Source: Anaerozeibacter sp031551775
GTDB taxonomy: Bacteria; Bacillota; Clostridia; Christensenellales; Aristaeellaceae
Direction: 5' to 3'
Assembly (NCBI GenBank): GCA_031551775.1
Contig: JAVBND010000061.1
Span: forward strand, 1 to 57,869
DNA length: 57,869 nt
In this document: piece after piece, positions 1-8,016 of the stretch
Position numbering within the stretch: the first letter of the stretch is position 1
Layout of the letters: each line of letters begins with the position of its first letter
Notes under the pieces: generated by a model
Database searches by the model: none
Seen by the model: only the letters and a program-made list of their open reading frames with translations
Told to the model about the DNA's origin: nothing
Program-made: the position numbers and the translations under genes

Positions 1-333
1 TCGCAGTACGCGGCGACCAAGGCGGCGCTCAACGCGCTGACAATTGCGCTTCGAAGCGAATACTGGGACGACAACATCAAGATCAACTCCGCGACACCCG
101 GCACAACGGTGTCCAACATTTGGGAGGGCATGGCGGCCCCGTCCGACGCGCAGCCGGCTGAACGATCGGCCGCGATCATCCTAAGCGGCGTCGCCAAAAA
201 CGACCGAATCACCTTTGGCTCAGACGGAGACATGGCGGGCGGCGCCAACGGTGCGAACTACTCGGTGCAGCACGGCCAGGACGCCTACTTGCTTGCGGTT
301 GCCCGTGAACGGCGAAAGACCCACAGTTTTTAA
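1..333 (+). CDS. Short-chain dehydrogenase/reductase, C-terminal part (5' end outside window)
   Basis: This is the last 110 codons of an SDR-family NAD(P)-dependent oxidoreductase that begins before the window. The reading frame opens with SQYAATKAAL, the YxxxK catalytic motif of classical SDRs, followed by a helix and the INSATPGTT strand-loop that normally follows it (usually xNxxxPG). The nucleotide-binding TGxxxGxG part lies upstream and cannot be seen. The extreme C terminus (VARERRKTHSF) does not resemble a usual SDR end, so the last residues may come from a small rearrangement. The substrate cannot be told. The next feature is a truncated carbonic anhydrase, so this edge of the window looks somewhat degraded. 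Confidence 0.75.
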   Translation, partial: SQYAATKAALNALTIALRSEYWDDNIKINSATPGTTVSNIWEGMAAPSDAQPAERSAAIILSGVAKNDRITFGSDGDMAGGANGANYSVQHGQDAYLLAVARERRKTHSF

Positions 334-404
334 GGCAAAGCGTTCCAAGGCGTTTGCCGGAGCCATCCTGAAAGCCTTCCTAGCGTCTGCTATGTGATCG
401 GTTT

Positions 405-710
405 ATGCAAGTGCACCTGGATAGAATCAAAACTCAGCCAGCAACCATGGTCGCGGGTCATAGCAAGTGCGGCGCGGTAACAGCCGCCTTTGAAGGCGGT
501 GAATTTTCTCCTGCGCTGGCGTCACTGATCGACATGATTCACCTTGATTGTGTCGGTGCGGCAGATGTTGATCAGGCGATTCGCAATCACATCGCGGCCA
601 CGGTTTATAAGATCCGCGGCAGTGAAACTCTCGCGGGACTCGGTGTAAAAGTTGTGGGCGCTTACTATGACATTGAAACTGGAAGGGTGACGTGGACGGA
701 GAATCAATGA
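405..710 (+). pseudogene. Beta-carbonic anhydrase, N-terminally truncated fragment
   Basis: The 101-residue frame carries AGHSKCGAV at residues 17-25, which is the second half of the zinc site of beta-class carbonic anhydrases (His19 and Cys22 here). It ends with KVVGAYYDIETGRVTW, the usual C-terminal strand of the family. The first zinc ligand motif (CxDxR) and the first ~80 residues are missing, and I cannot find them in any frame just upstream. The only ATG (405) has no ribosome binding site. A protein lacking the Cys/Asp-Arg half should not be active, so I call it a remnant. A sequencing or assembly problem would be the alternative explanation. Confidence 0.65.
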
Positions 711-799
711 AGCCGCAGGCTTACGCCTTTATGTGATGACAACCGGGTGGCGGCCCAACCGGCGGGACGCGCTGATTTGGATGGCAAAGGCGTTGTCGT

Positions 800-830
800 G
801 GCGTGCCCCGCAAGACGGGCACGCCTTCTT
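800..830 (+). terminator. Stem-loop, possible rho-independent terminator
   Basis: A perfect 9-bp stem (GGCGTGCCC at 800-808 with GGGCACGCC at 817-825, 8-nt loop) is followed on the plus strand by TTCTTC. It lies between the carbonic anhydrase fragment and the convergent end of the kinase gene. The T run is short and interrupted, so termination strength is uncertain. Confidence 0.5.
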
Positions 831-839
831 CATCGGCCG

Positions 840-2393
840 TTATGACGACATCTCTTGTGACAGCCCGTGCACCACTTTCATCCGGTCCTCCCAAACCGGG
901 ATCATGGCCTGGGCGGTGCGCTGAAACAGCGAAAACCAGGCATCGTAGATGTCCTCCGCCGTGGGGTTGGGTTCATACCGGGCGCTGATCGTGATCATAC
1001 GGGCCGCCGCCTGTTCGATGCCGCCGTACGCCCCCACGGCGCAGGCGGTCATGACCGCGGTTCCGAGGGCCGTAGACTCGGCCTCACGGGGCAGCAGCAG
1101 TTCTTTTTGGCACACGTCGGCGATGATCTGGCACAGCACTTTGGAGCGGCTGCCGCCGCCCGACACGCGGATTTGGTCGATGCCGCCCTCAACCGCGCCA
1201 TAGCAATCCCGCATGGCCATGGCCACGCCCTCGTAAACCGAGCGCATCAGGTGAAACCGCGTGCTGTGCAGGCCTATGCCGGTAAACTGCGCCCGGGCGC
1301 CCACGCAATAAAAGGGCGCGGTGACGCCGGTGGAATTGATGTAGGGGTGATACATCACGCCGCCGGAGCACGGGGGCGTTCTCCGTATCTCGTCGTCCAC
1401 CCATGCGTAGTATTCGTTTTTTGAGAAAAAAGAGGCTTTCTCCTGGGCGGTCAACGTGTCCATGGCCCAGCCGATGTTGATGGTTCCGCCCCCCGTATTG
1501 TTGAGAAAGCGCGCCCATTTCCCCTCCACGGTGGCCAAGGTCATGCCGATGCCATGGGGTCTCGTGTCGGGGCGGTCCAAAATGACGCTGTTGAGCAAGG
1601 TGGACCCCAATATGGTCACGCCTTGGCCCGGGGTGAGGGCGCCCGCGCCCAGAACACCGGCCAGCATATCGCCCAGGCCGCAGATCACCGGCGTACCCGC
1701 CATAAGGCCCGTTTCTTTGGCCGCCTGACGGGTAACCGCGCCCACGATTTCATCCGAAGGGCGGATGGGCGGGAGCAGGTGCATGTATTCTTCCATGCCG
1801 TACAGCGCCATGACCTCCCTGGACCAGCCCCGGCCAAAGGTATCGGCGGGCAGGCAGGTGGCTTCCGAGGGATCGGTACAGATCTCGCCCGTCAGCTTAA
1901 AGCGTATCCAGTCCTTCATATACAAAACGCATCGCGCCTTGTCAAGCACCTGGGGCGCTTTGCGCTTCCACCAACACATCAGGGGCAAGGTGGAACCGGG
2001 CAAGAGAGAGGTGCCGGTGAGCCCATAGGACTTTTGAGCAAGACCGCTCCTTTCCCATTCCCTGAGCATGGGGGCGGTGCGCGCGTCGATCCACACGATG
2101 TTTTCCCCCACCTGCCGGTGTTGCCCGTCCAGAAAGATGCTGCCCGTCATGTACGCGCTTACGCCGACCCCCGCCACCTGCAGGGGGGTGATGCCCCCAT
2201 GGGCCAGGCACTGCCCAATGCTCTCGCACAGCCTCTGGTAAAACGCCTCCAGGTCTATTTCATAACGGTCGGGAGCGGGGCAAATCAGCTGGCAAGGCCG
2301 GTCCGCGCGCGCAGCAATGCGCCCCTCCATGTCAAATAAAATTGCCTTGACCATCGATGTGCCAGCGTCTATGGACAGCAAGTACCGCTCCAT
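840..2393 (-). CDS. FGGY-family carbohydrate kinase
   Basis: This 517-residue protein has the usual length for FGGY sugar kinases (xylulo-, ribulo-, glycerol and autoinducer-2 kinases). SIDAGTSMVKAILFD at the N terminus is the first ATP-phosphate loop. GLGDMLAGVLGAG near residue 245 carries the likely catalytic Asp and the FGGY-type GDxxA segment. IRVSGGGSRSKVLCQIIADV near residue 415 is the C-terminal signature with the adenine site. It should phosphorylate an imported sugar or polyol in the cytoplasm. It is divergent from a ribose-type ABC importer and probably shares its repressor, because an operator copy lies over its promoter. A GGGAGGG ribosome binding site precedes the ATG. The sequence alone does not name the substrate; xylulokinase-like is only the nearest description. 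Confidence 0.88.
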   Translation of the reverse strand: MERYLLSIDAGTSMVKAILFDMEGRIAARADRPCQLICPAPDRYEIDLEAFYQRLCESIGQCLAHGGITPLQVAGVGVSAYMTGSIFLDGQHRQVGENIVWIDARTAPMLREWERSGLAQKSYGLTGTSLLPGSTLPLMCWWKRKAPQVLDKARCVLYMKDWIRFKLTGEICTDPSEATCLPADTFGRGWSREVMALYGMEEYMHLLPPIRPSDEIVGAVTRQAAKETGLMAGTPVICGLGDMLAGVLGAGALTPGQGVTILGSTLLNSVILDRPDTRPHGIGMTLATVEGKWARFLNNTGGGTINIGWAMDTLTAQEKASFFSKNEYYAWVDDEIRRTPPCSGGVMYHPYINSTGVTAPFYCVGARAQFTGIGLHSTRFHLMRSVYEGVAMAMRDCYGAVEGGIDQIRVSGGGSRSKVLCQIIADVCQKELLLPREAESTALGTAVMTACAVGAYGGIEQAAARMITISARYEPNPTAEDIYDAWFSLFQRTAQAMIPVWEDRMKVVHGLSQEMSS

Positions 2394-2418
2394 CCTTCGG
2401 CCCTCCCATATTGATCAT

Positions 2419-2432
2419 ATTGTCTAGACCTA
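2419..2432. promoter_or_regulatory. Probable GntR/HutC operator, kinase side
   Basis: The stretch ATTGTCTAGACCTA matches 11 of 14 positions of the perfect palindrome at 2597-2610. It lies between the kinase promoter (-10 at 2441-2446) and the kinase start, over the expected transcription start. The GT-N-TA-N-AC core (GTCTAGAC) is the pattern known for HutC-subfamily GntR repressors, and a HutC-type regulator is encoded at 7262-8014. Confidence 0.6.
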
Positions 2433-2440
2433 TTGTTCGA

Positions 2441-2469
2441 ATCATATCATATTGCGCCCGAATTGACAA
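2441..2469 (-). promoter_or_regulatory. Sigma-70-type promoter for the FGGY kinase
   Basis: Read on the minus strand there is a -35 TTGTCA (2464-2469), a 17-bp spacer and a -10 TATGAT (2441-2446). A transcription start is expected near 2434, next to the operator copy at 2419-2432. Confidence 0.6.
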
Positions 2470-2552
2470 TACAACGCCAAACTATTTGCCGCAAATGCGT
2501 AGTCTTCTTAATATTCATGATAATAATTCGTATCTTGCGCCAATTTTTCTTA

Positions 2553-2581
2553 TTGACAAGGCCTGAACGTTGTGCTATATA
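2553..2581 (+). promoter_or_regulatory. Sigma-70-type promoter for the ABC importer operon
   Basis: TTGACA (2553-2558), a 17-bp spacer and TATATA (2576-2581) form a near-consensus promoter. It points to the binding-protein gene at 2660, with the palindromic operator directly downstream. Confidence 0.7.
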
Positions 2582-2596
2582 TGTGATGTGCACCGC

Positions 2597-2610
2597 ATTG
2601 TCTAGACAAT
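2597..2610. promoter_or_regulatory. Probable GntR/HutC operator, importer side
   Basis: ATTGTCTAGACAAT is a perfect 14-bp palindrome with the GTxTAxAC core typical of HutC-subfamily GntR repressors. It begins about 10 bp after the expected start of transcription, where a bound repressor would block elongation or promoter escape. The likely binder is the UTRA-domain regulator at 7262-8014 in the same operon. Confidence 0.68.
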
Positions 2611-2659
2611 CATAACAACGTGAGCAAACCAAGATGACAATGGATGGAGGATTACGGAC

Positions 2660-3691
2660 ATGAAGAAGCTGGTATCCTTGTTGCTGGCATGCCTGTTGGT
2701 GATGGGCTGCGCGGGCGCCCTTGCCCAGGAAGGCAAACTCAAAGTGGGACTGACCACCTTTTCCCTGGCGGTCACCTGGAACAACCAGAACGTAACCAAC
2801 ACCCAGACCTACTGCAACAACAAGTATGGTGATCAGATTGAGTTCACGGTATTCAATGCCAACAACAAAATCGCCGACCAGGTGACCCATATCGAGAACA
2901 TGATCAACGACGGCTACGACATCATCCTCATCGACTCCACCACCCCCACGGGCGTGAGCGCGGCGCTCACCAAGGCCCGTGAGAACGGCATCATCGTGGT
3001 CAACTACAACTCGGGTGTGGACGACGAAAACGCCTACGACTGCAAGCTGACGGTAGACCAGTACAACTGGGGCGCGGTGCTGGCTCAGGGCCTGGTGGAC
3101 GTGCTGGAAGGCAAGGGCAAGATTGTGGTGATGCACGGCGTAACCGGCAACAAAATCAGCGATGAACGCTCCCAGGGCGCGCTGGATCTGTTTGCCAAGT
3201 GTCCGGACATTGAGATTCTGGCCGAGGCATACACCGAGTGGGAGCAGGCGCCCGCGGAATCGGCCATGACCGCCTGGATTGCCGCCTTTCCCCAGATCGA
3301 CGGGGCGTGGATTTCCGGCGGCGCCAGCACCAACGGCGTGCTCAACGTCCTGCTCAACAACGGCATGGACCTCATCCCGGTGACCAGCGAAGACTTTAAC
3401 GGCACGCTCAAAATCTGGTACGATCACATGGCCAGCGAAGGCTATCGCTCCGTGGCCTCCGGCGTAGCCACCAAGTTCGGCTGCCTGGCGCTGGAAGCGG
3501 CGCTGCGCATTAAGGAAGGCGTCGAGCTCAACAAGACCTACCTGCTGGAATTGCCCCTGATCACCAACGAAAACCTGGAAAAATACGTGCGTCCCGACAT
3601 GCCCGATGACTACTGGACCATGACCGACCTGCTGCTGAGCGCCATGGATCAGGTTTGGCCCGACTACGCCCAGTACGACCAGTACGCCTAA
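2660..3691 (+). CDS. Sugar ABC transporter substrate-binding protein (RbsB-like)
   Basis: The 343-residue protein begins with a signal peptide (MKKLVSLLLACLLVMGCAG). VMGC could be a lipoprotein cleavage site, though Met at -2 is unusual, and cleavage after AGALA is the other option. The mature part has the two-lobed fold expected of periplasmic-binding-protein/LacI-like sugar binders, for example DQVTHIENMINDGYDIILID near residues 73-92, the segment that holds 'unused' address sites in RbsB-type proteins. It should capture a sugar outside the membrane and deliver it to the permeases at 5262-7239. A GGAGG ribosome binding site lies 9 nt before the ATG. It is the first gene of an operon with ATPase, two permeases, repressor and two enzymes. 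Confidence 0.85.
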   Translation: MKKLVSLLLACLLVMGCAGALAQEGKLKVGLTTFSLAVTWNNQNVTNTQTYCNNKYGDQIEFTVFNANNKIADQVTHIENMINDGYDIILIDSTTPTGVSAALTKARENGIIVVNYNSGVDDENAYDCKLTVDQYNWGAVLAQGLVDVLEGKGKIVVMHGVTGNKISDERSQGALDLFAKCPDIEILAEAYTEWEQAPAESAMTAWIAAFPQIDGAWISGGASTNGVLNVLLNNGMDLIPVTSEDFNGTLKIWYDHMASEGYRSVASGVATKFGCLALEAALRIKEGVELNKTYLLELPLITNENLEKYVRPDMPDDYWTMTDLLLSAMDQVWPDYAQYDQYA

Positions 3692-3718
3692 CCCAAAGGA
3701 ACGGAAGGTAGATGGACC

Positions 3719-5248
3719 ATGATCACAGCGAATACCGGGGCGCGGGACGTGATCTTGCGGCTGCGCGCAATCTCCAAGCGCTTTGGCGGTATACAGGCGC
3801 TAAAAGACACATCTCTTGACATTGAGCGCGGGAGAATCATCGCGTTGGTGGGCGAGAATGGCGCGGGCAAAAGCACGCTCATCAACATCGTGTCCGGGCT
3901 GTACCCACCGGATACCGGCACGATCGAGTTTTGCGGCGCGCAGGTGGCCTGGAACAGTCCTGCCCAAGCCCTGCGCCACGGTATCGCTGTGGTCCATCAG
4001 GAATTGACCCTGTTTGACAACCTAACCGTCAGCGAAAATGTATTTGTTGGAAATGATCGGGTGATTGGCAAGGCGGGACGGCTGGACCGGGCACATATGC
4101 GGGCGGAGTCGGAAAAGGCGCTGTCTCAATTGGGGCTGATCATATCGGCGGATCAGTTCGCCAGCGAACTGTCCTTGGCACAGCAGCAATTGGTGGAAGT
4201 GGCCAAGGCCCTTGTGTGGAAGCCCAAGTTGCTCATTCTGGACGAGGCTACCTCCGCGCTGGACACCCATCAAGTTGCTCGGTTGTTTCAGGCGGTGCGC
4301 TCGCTTCGGGATCAGGGGGTAACGGTGCTGTTCGTATCCCACCGGATGTACGAGATCACCGACTTGTGCGACCAGGCGCTGGTGCTCAAAGACGGCATGA
4401 TCATGGCCGCCGTGGACGACGAAGAGATGCAAAATATCAGCCAACAGCAGTTGGTAGAGGCCATGGTAGGCCAATCTGTCAGCGCCATGTACCCCGAAAA
4501 ATCCCACTTGCGCGCTCTGCCCCCCCTGCTTCAAGTTAAGGATTTAACGAGCGGCGTGCTGCGCGGCGTGAGCATGGATGTCCGTCCCGGCGAGATCATC
4601 GGCTTGGGGGGATTGCGCGGGCACGGTCAGGAGGAATTCTTGCGCACCCTGTTTGGCATGGCTGCGAGCCAGGTCACTGGGCACATCACGCTGGAAGGCA
4701 AGCCATACGCGCCCCATTCGCCCCGCCAAGCGGTAGCTCAGGGCATGGCCTACGTGCCCCCCGACCGCAAGACCGAGGGCGTGGCCCAGCGCTTGGGCGT
4801 GGAAATCAATTTGGTGAGCGTCGTGCTAAGGAAGCTGCTGCAAAAAAAGGACGGCACGCTTAATGTTAAAAAGACCAAACAAACCGTGTCATCCATCCGC
4901 AGTGAGCTGGGCATCGGCCAGCAAGCGTGGAAGCAAACGGTGAACAGCCTGTCCGGGGGCAACCAACAAAAGGTGGTGCTCGGCAAGTGGCTCAGGTCCG
5001 GGTTTAAGGTGCTATTGATGGACGAACCGACCCGAGGCATCGACGTGGTAACCAAGCATGAAATCTACGGGTTTCTGCGCCGCCTGGCGGACACGGGCGT
5101 GGCCGTGATCGCGGTTTCTACCGACGCCATGGAACTGCTGGGCATCAGCGACAGGGTATACGTATTCTACGAAGGCACCGTGCAGGCCATGTTGGAAGGC
5201 GGTTCCCTCAACGAGGCCGCGCTCACCCAGGCAATCATGGGCGTGTAA
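3719..5248 (+). CDS. Sugar ABC transporter ATPase, fused double domain (RbsA/MglA-like)
   Basis: The 509-residue protein contains two nucleotide-binding domains in one chain, as in RbsA, MglA and XylG. Domain 1 has Walker A GENGAGKST near residue 44, signature LSLAQQQ and Walker B LLILDEATSAL. The signature has Ala where RbsA proteins normally have Gly. Domain 2 has a degenerate Walker A region (GLRGHGQEE), signature LSGGNQQ and Walker B LLMDEPTRGID. The asymmetry of one degenerate ATP site is normal for this family. It powers uptake through the two downstream permeases. The gene starts 28 nt after the binding protein, behind a GGAAGGT ribosome binding site. Confidence 0.9.
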   Translation: MITANTGARDVILRLRAISKRFGGIQALKDTSLDIERGRIIALVGENGAGKSTLINIVSGLYPPDTGTIEFCGAQVAWNSPAQALRHGIAVVHQELTLFDNLTVSENVFVGNDRVIGKAGRLDRAHMRAESEKALSQLGLIISADQFASELSLAQQQLVEVAKALVWKPKLLILDEATSALDTHQVARLFQAVRSLRDQGVTVLFVSHRMYEITDLCDQALVLKDGMIMAAVDDEEMQNISQQQLVEAMVGQSVSAMYPEKSHLRALPPLLQVKDLTSGVLRGVSMDVRPGEIIGLGGLRGHGQEEFLRTLFGMAASQVTGHITLEGKPYAPHSPRQAVAQGMAYVPPDRKTEGVAQRLGVEINLVSVVLRKLLQKKDGTLNVKKTKQTVSSIRSELGIGQQAWKQTVNSLSGGNQQKVVLGKWLRSGFKVLLMDEPTRGIDVVTKHEIYGFLRRLADTGVAVIAVSTDAMELLGISDRVYVFYEGTVQAMLEGGSLNEAALTQAIMGV

Positions 5249-5252
5249 GGAG
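5247..5252 (+). promoter_or_regulatory. Ribosome binding site that points to an ATT start
   Basis: AAGGAG overlaps the ATPase stop codon and ends 9 nt before the ATT at 5262. No ATG, GTG or TTG lies at a usable distance in the permease frame. The next in-frame GTG (5292) has no spaced ribosome binding site. Confidence 0.5.
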
Positions 5253-5261
5253 TGAAAGGCC

Positions 5262-6197
5262 ATTAAAACGCTGCTTCGAAAGTACGGGGATGTGGCGCCC
5301 ACAGTGATCATCTTGGGTCTCATGCTGCTCATCAATATCTCCCTGCAAAAAAACTTCTTCGCCGTGAGCAACCTTCAGGTGCTGGCGCGCCAGTCCTCGG
5401 CTTATATCCTGATCTCCATGGCCCAGACGCTGGTGATGCTGCTGGGCGGCATCAACATGGGCCTGGGCGCGCTGGTCAGTCTGGCGTCCTGCCTATTCGC
5501 TTCCAATCTGACCGGCGGCGCAGGGGACGCGCTGGTCATCGTGTGGGTGCTGGCGGCTTGCGCGGGCCTTAATGCCCTTTGCGGCATGGTGGTGTACAAG
5601 TTCAAGCTTTCTCCCATCGTGGTATCGCTGGCGTTCTCCTTTTTGTGGGGCGGCATGGCGCTTAAGATCATGCCCGTACCCGGGGGCGCAATGCCCGCCT
5701 ACTTGACCAAGATCATGACCGGCATGGCCTGGGGCGTTGTGCCCGCACCCATTCTGATCATCGCTTTTTTCTGCCTGGTGTGGCAAATCATGCGCAGGTC
5801 CTCCATGGGGGTGCTGATCTATGCGGTTGGCAATAATCGGGACGGCGCCTTCATGAGCGGGCTCAACGTGCGCAGGGCGTACCTCGCCTGCTATGCCCTG
5901 TCGGGCGTACTCATCGGCGTTGCCGCGCTGATGCTCAACGCCATCACCACATCGGGCGATCCCACCATCGGCAATCCCCTCACCATCAACGCGGTCACCG
6001 CGGCGGTGCTGGGCGGCGTGTCTCTGGCCGGGGGCAAGGGCAAGATGATCGGTTCGGTCCTGGGGGGACTGGTGGTGAGCATGCTGGTGATCGTGCTGTT
6101 CTACCTCAAGGTTTCCGGTAATTTTACCTACATCGCCGAGGGCGTCATTCTCATCGCGGCGGTGTCCGCCAATGGGCTCAGAAAGGGCGTGCGCTAG
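5262..6197 (+). CDS. Sugar ABC transporter permease (RbsC-like), probable ATT start
   Basis: This is a very hydrophobic protein of about 311 residues with roughly eight to ten membrane segments and the family segment GNNRDGAFMSGLNVRRAYLACY in the last cytoplasmic loop that contacts the ATPase (EAA-like region). ITTSGDPTIGNP followed by INAVTAAVLGGVSLAGGKG is the conserved C-terminal half of BPD_transp_2 permeases. I choose ATT at 5262 because it is 9 nt behind AAGGAG and gives an N terminus (KTLLRKYGD) with the usual basic cytoplasmic lead. The GTG at 5292 would give 301 residues and is the alternative. It pairs with the next permease as a heterodimer. Confidence 0.82.
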   Translation: MKTLLRKYGDVAPTVIILGLMLLINISLQKNFFAVSNLQVLARQSSAYILISMAQTLVMLLGGINMGLGALVSLASCLFASNLTGGAGDALVIVWVLAACAGLNALCGMVVYKFKLSPIVVSLAFSFLWGGMALKIMPVPGGAMPAYLTKIMTGMAWGVVPAPILIIAFFCLVWQIMRRSSMGVLIYAVGNNRDGAFMSGLNVRRAYLACYALSGVLIGVAALMLNAITTSGDPTIGNPLTINAVTAAVLGGVSLAGGKGKMIGSVLGGLVVSMLVIVLFYLKVSGNFTYIAEGVILIAAVSANGLRKGVR

Positions 6198-6198
6198 C

Positions 6199-7239
6199 GT
6201 GGCCAAAGGCAACATTGTTTTGAACAATCAGGCGCTAAACGCGCCCCCCTTGTCGGTGCGGCTGCTTAACGCTCAAAGCACGCTGGTCCTCTTGGGCGTG
6301 GCGCTTGCCCTGTACGCGTCGGTGTTCGCGGTCATGGGCACCGCGTTCACCCTCCGGCACTTGTTTTCCCTGATGAAGCTGGCGTCCTACCTGGGTATCG
6401 TATCGGCCGGGCAAATGCTCACGCTGCTGGTGGGCGGGACCGACATGTCGGTGGCCAACCTGATCATTCTTTCGGGCATTGTGGCCAGCTCCTTGTTCGC
6501 CATAGGTCTGCCGCTGGCGGTGGTGATTCTGATCGTACTGGCCATGGGCCTGGCGGTGGGCGCGGTGAACGGGTGGTTCATCGCCAAGGTGGGGCTGCAG
6601 CCGATGGTTATGACATTGGCCATGGGCAGCATCCTGATGGGCTTGTGCCTGGTCATCACCAATGGCGCGACCCGCGCGGGCAACAGCCAATTGCTGCGGG
6701 ATTTTTGCAACAAAAATCTGTGGAACGGCTTGACCGGATCGGTTCTGATGTGGCTGTTGGTGGGTATTGTCATCAGTTGGACGCTCAGCCGCAGGCGCTT
6801 TGGCTGGGAGGTGTACCTGGTGGGCGCCAACGAACAGGCGGCGCGCCTGTCGGGCGTGCCGGTTACGATAACGAAGATCAAGGTATACATGCTGTGCTCG
6901 CTGCTGGCCTCGCTGGCCGGCATCATGGTTCTGGGCTATACCGGCACGACATCCCTGAGCCAGGGCGACAGTTACCTGCTGCCCGGCATCGCGGCCTGCC
7001 TGTTGGGCGGCATATCGCCCCTGGGCGGTAAGGGCGGTTACGGGGGCGTGGCCATCGGCGTATTCATACTGGCCACCATCGATAACCTGCTGACCATCCT
7101 GCGCATGAGCAACGCCGAGCGCCAGATACTGCAAGGGGCCATACTCCTCGCCTTTATTGTCCTCTACAACGGAGGCATCCGGTTTGGAAAATTATTGCCA
7201 AGGGCGAAGGATTTTACTATAATGAAATCAAAAATATGA
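6199..7239 (+). CDS. Sugar ABC transporter permease (RbsC-like), second subunit
   Basis: This is the second BPD_transp_2-type permease of the importer, 346 residues from the GTG at 6199, which lies one base after the stop of the previous permease. An ATG at 6172 would add nine residues and overlap the upstream gene. I prefer 6199 because the purine-rich AGAAAGGG lies about 10 nt before it. The protein has about ten membrane segments. VGANEQAARLSGVP near residue 205 is the ATPase-contact loop, and LPGIAACLLGGISPLGGKGGYGG is the conserved C-terminal signature. Two non-identical permeases are less usual than the RbsC homodimer but are known in AI-2- and xylose-like importers. Confidence 0.86.
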   Translation: MAKGNIVLNNQALNAPPLSVRLLNAQSTLVLLGVALALYASVFAVMGTAFTLRHLFSLMKLASYLGIVSAGQMLTLLVGGTDMSVANLIILSGIVASSLFAIGLPLAVVILIVLAMGLAVGAVNGWFIAKVGLQPMVMTLAMGSILMGLCLVITNGATRAGNSQLLRDFCNKNLWNGLTGSVLMWLLVGIVISWTLSRRRFGWEVYLVGANEQAARLSGVPVTITKIKVYMLCSLLASLAGIMVLGYTGTTSLSQGDSYLLPGIAACLLGGISPLGGKGGYGGVAIGVFILATIDNLLTILRMSNAERQILQGAILLAFIVLYNGGIRFGKLLPRAKDFTIMKSKI

Positions 7240-7261
7240 AGGCGAATTCAGGTGATAAATC

Positions 7262-8014
7262 GTGAGAGATATCAATCGGCAAAGCGATCTGCCCTTGTAC
7301 AAGCAGATTATGGATATCATCCAGGAGGAAATTACGCAGAAGATCCTGCTGCCCGGCGAGCAGCTCACCCCTGAGCTGGAGTTGGCGCAGCGTTTTAATG
7401 TGAGCCGCATGACCATACGCCAGGCCATCAACGAGCTGGTGCGCCAGCGTGTGCTCACCCGCAAGCGTGGCTACGGCACATTCGTGCTGGCGCAGCGCAC
7501 CCAGCGCACGCTTAGGCCCAACATCATCACCGGCTTTTATTCGGACTTTGCCTCCCAAAACCGTAAGCTCACCAGCAATGTGGTGCGCCGCCGCCTGATC
7601 GAAGTGCCGGATGATATGACGGAGGAATTCAAGGTGGAGCCGGGGGAAATCGTGTGCAACATCGTTCGGGTGCGCTACTGTGAAAACGCGCCCATCGTGA
7701 TCGACGATTCTTATTTTCCCAGAACCATGTGGCAGCACCTGAAGGATGTGGACTTGTCCGACTGTTCGGTGTTCCATCTGATTGAGGAAAAGACCAACCG
7801 CGTGCCCATGCGCGGTACCATCACCCTGCGCGCCTGCGCGGCCAACCCTTTTACCGCGAAGCATTTGGGGCTGAGCGTGGGCGATCCGGTGATGTTCGCG
7901 CGCATGATCAACTACGACGGCGACGGCAGCGTCATGCAGATCGGCGATCTGTACTGTCCGGAGACGCTGGACCTCAAACTGCCTGTTGGAAGAATTGACC
8001 GTTTGGAGGATTAG
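7262..8014 (+). CDS. GntR-family transcriptional regulator, HutC/UTRA type
   Basis: The 250-residue protein has an N-terminal winged helix (residues ~5-72) with the typical segments LYKQIMDIIQEEI, LTPELELAQRFNVSRMTIRQAI and RKRGYGTFV. The rest matches the UTRA ligand-binding domain (VRYCENAPIVIDDSYFP, LRACAANPFTAKHLGLSVGDPV). HutC-type regulators usually repress nearby sugar or amino-acid genes until a metabolite binds the UTRA domain. The probable targets are the two TTGTCTAGAC sites at 2419-2432 and 2597-2610. The gene starts with GTG, 6 nt after AGGTGA, and sits inside the operon it probably controls. Confidence 0.88.
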   Translation: MRDINRQSDLPLYKQIMDIIQEEITQKILLPGEQLTPELELAQRFNVSRMTIRQAINELVRQRVLTRKRGYGTFVLAQRTQRTLRPNIITGFYSDFASQNRKLTSNVVRRRLIEVPDDMTEEFKVEPGEIVCNIVRVRYCENAPIVIDDSYFPRTMWQHLKDVDLSDCSVFHLIEEKTNRVPMRGTITLRACAANPFTAKHLGLSVGDPVMFARMINYDGDGSVMQIGDLYCPETLDLKLPVGRIDRLED

Positions 8015-8016
8015 AT

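Noticed and set aside
2597..2610. Restriction-like or origin-related palindrome
   Set aside because: Its position at a divergent promoter, the second copy and a HutC-type regulator nearby make an operator the better reading.
2447..3427. Long open frame (326 codons) on the minus strand opposite the binding-protein gene
   Set aside because: It is His/Val/Gln-rich antisense shadow of a well-supported gene in GC-rich DNA, with no family resemblance and no suitable ribosome binding site.
6172..6198. Upstream ATG as start of the second ribose-type permease
   Set aside because: It would overlap the previous gene by 26 bp, adds a non-conserved Cys/Arg stretch and has no ribosome binding site; GTG 6199 fits better.
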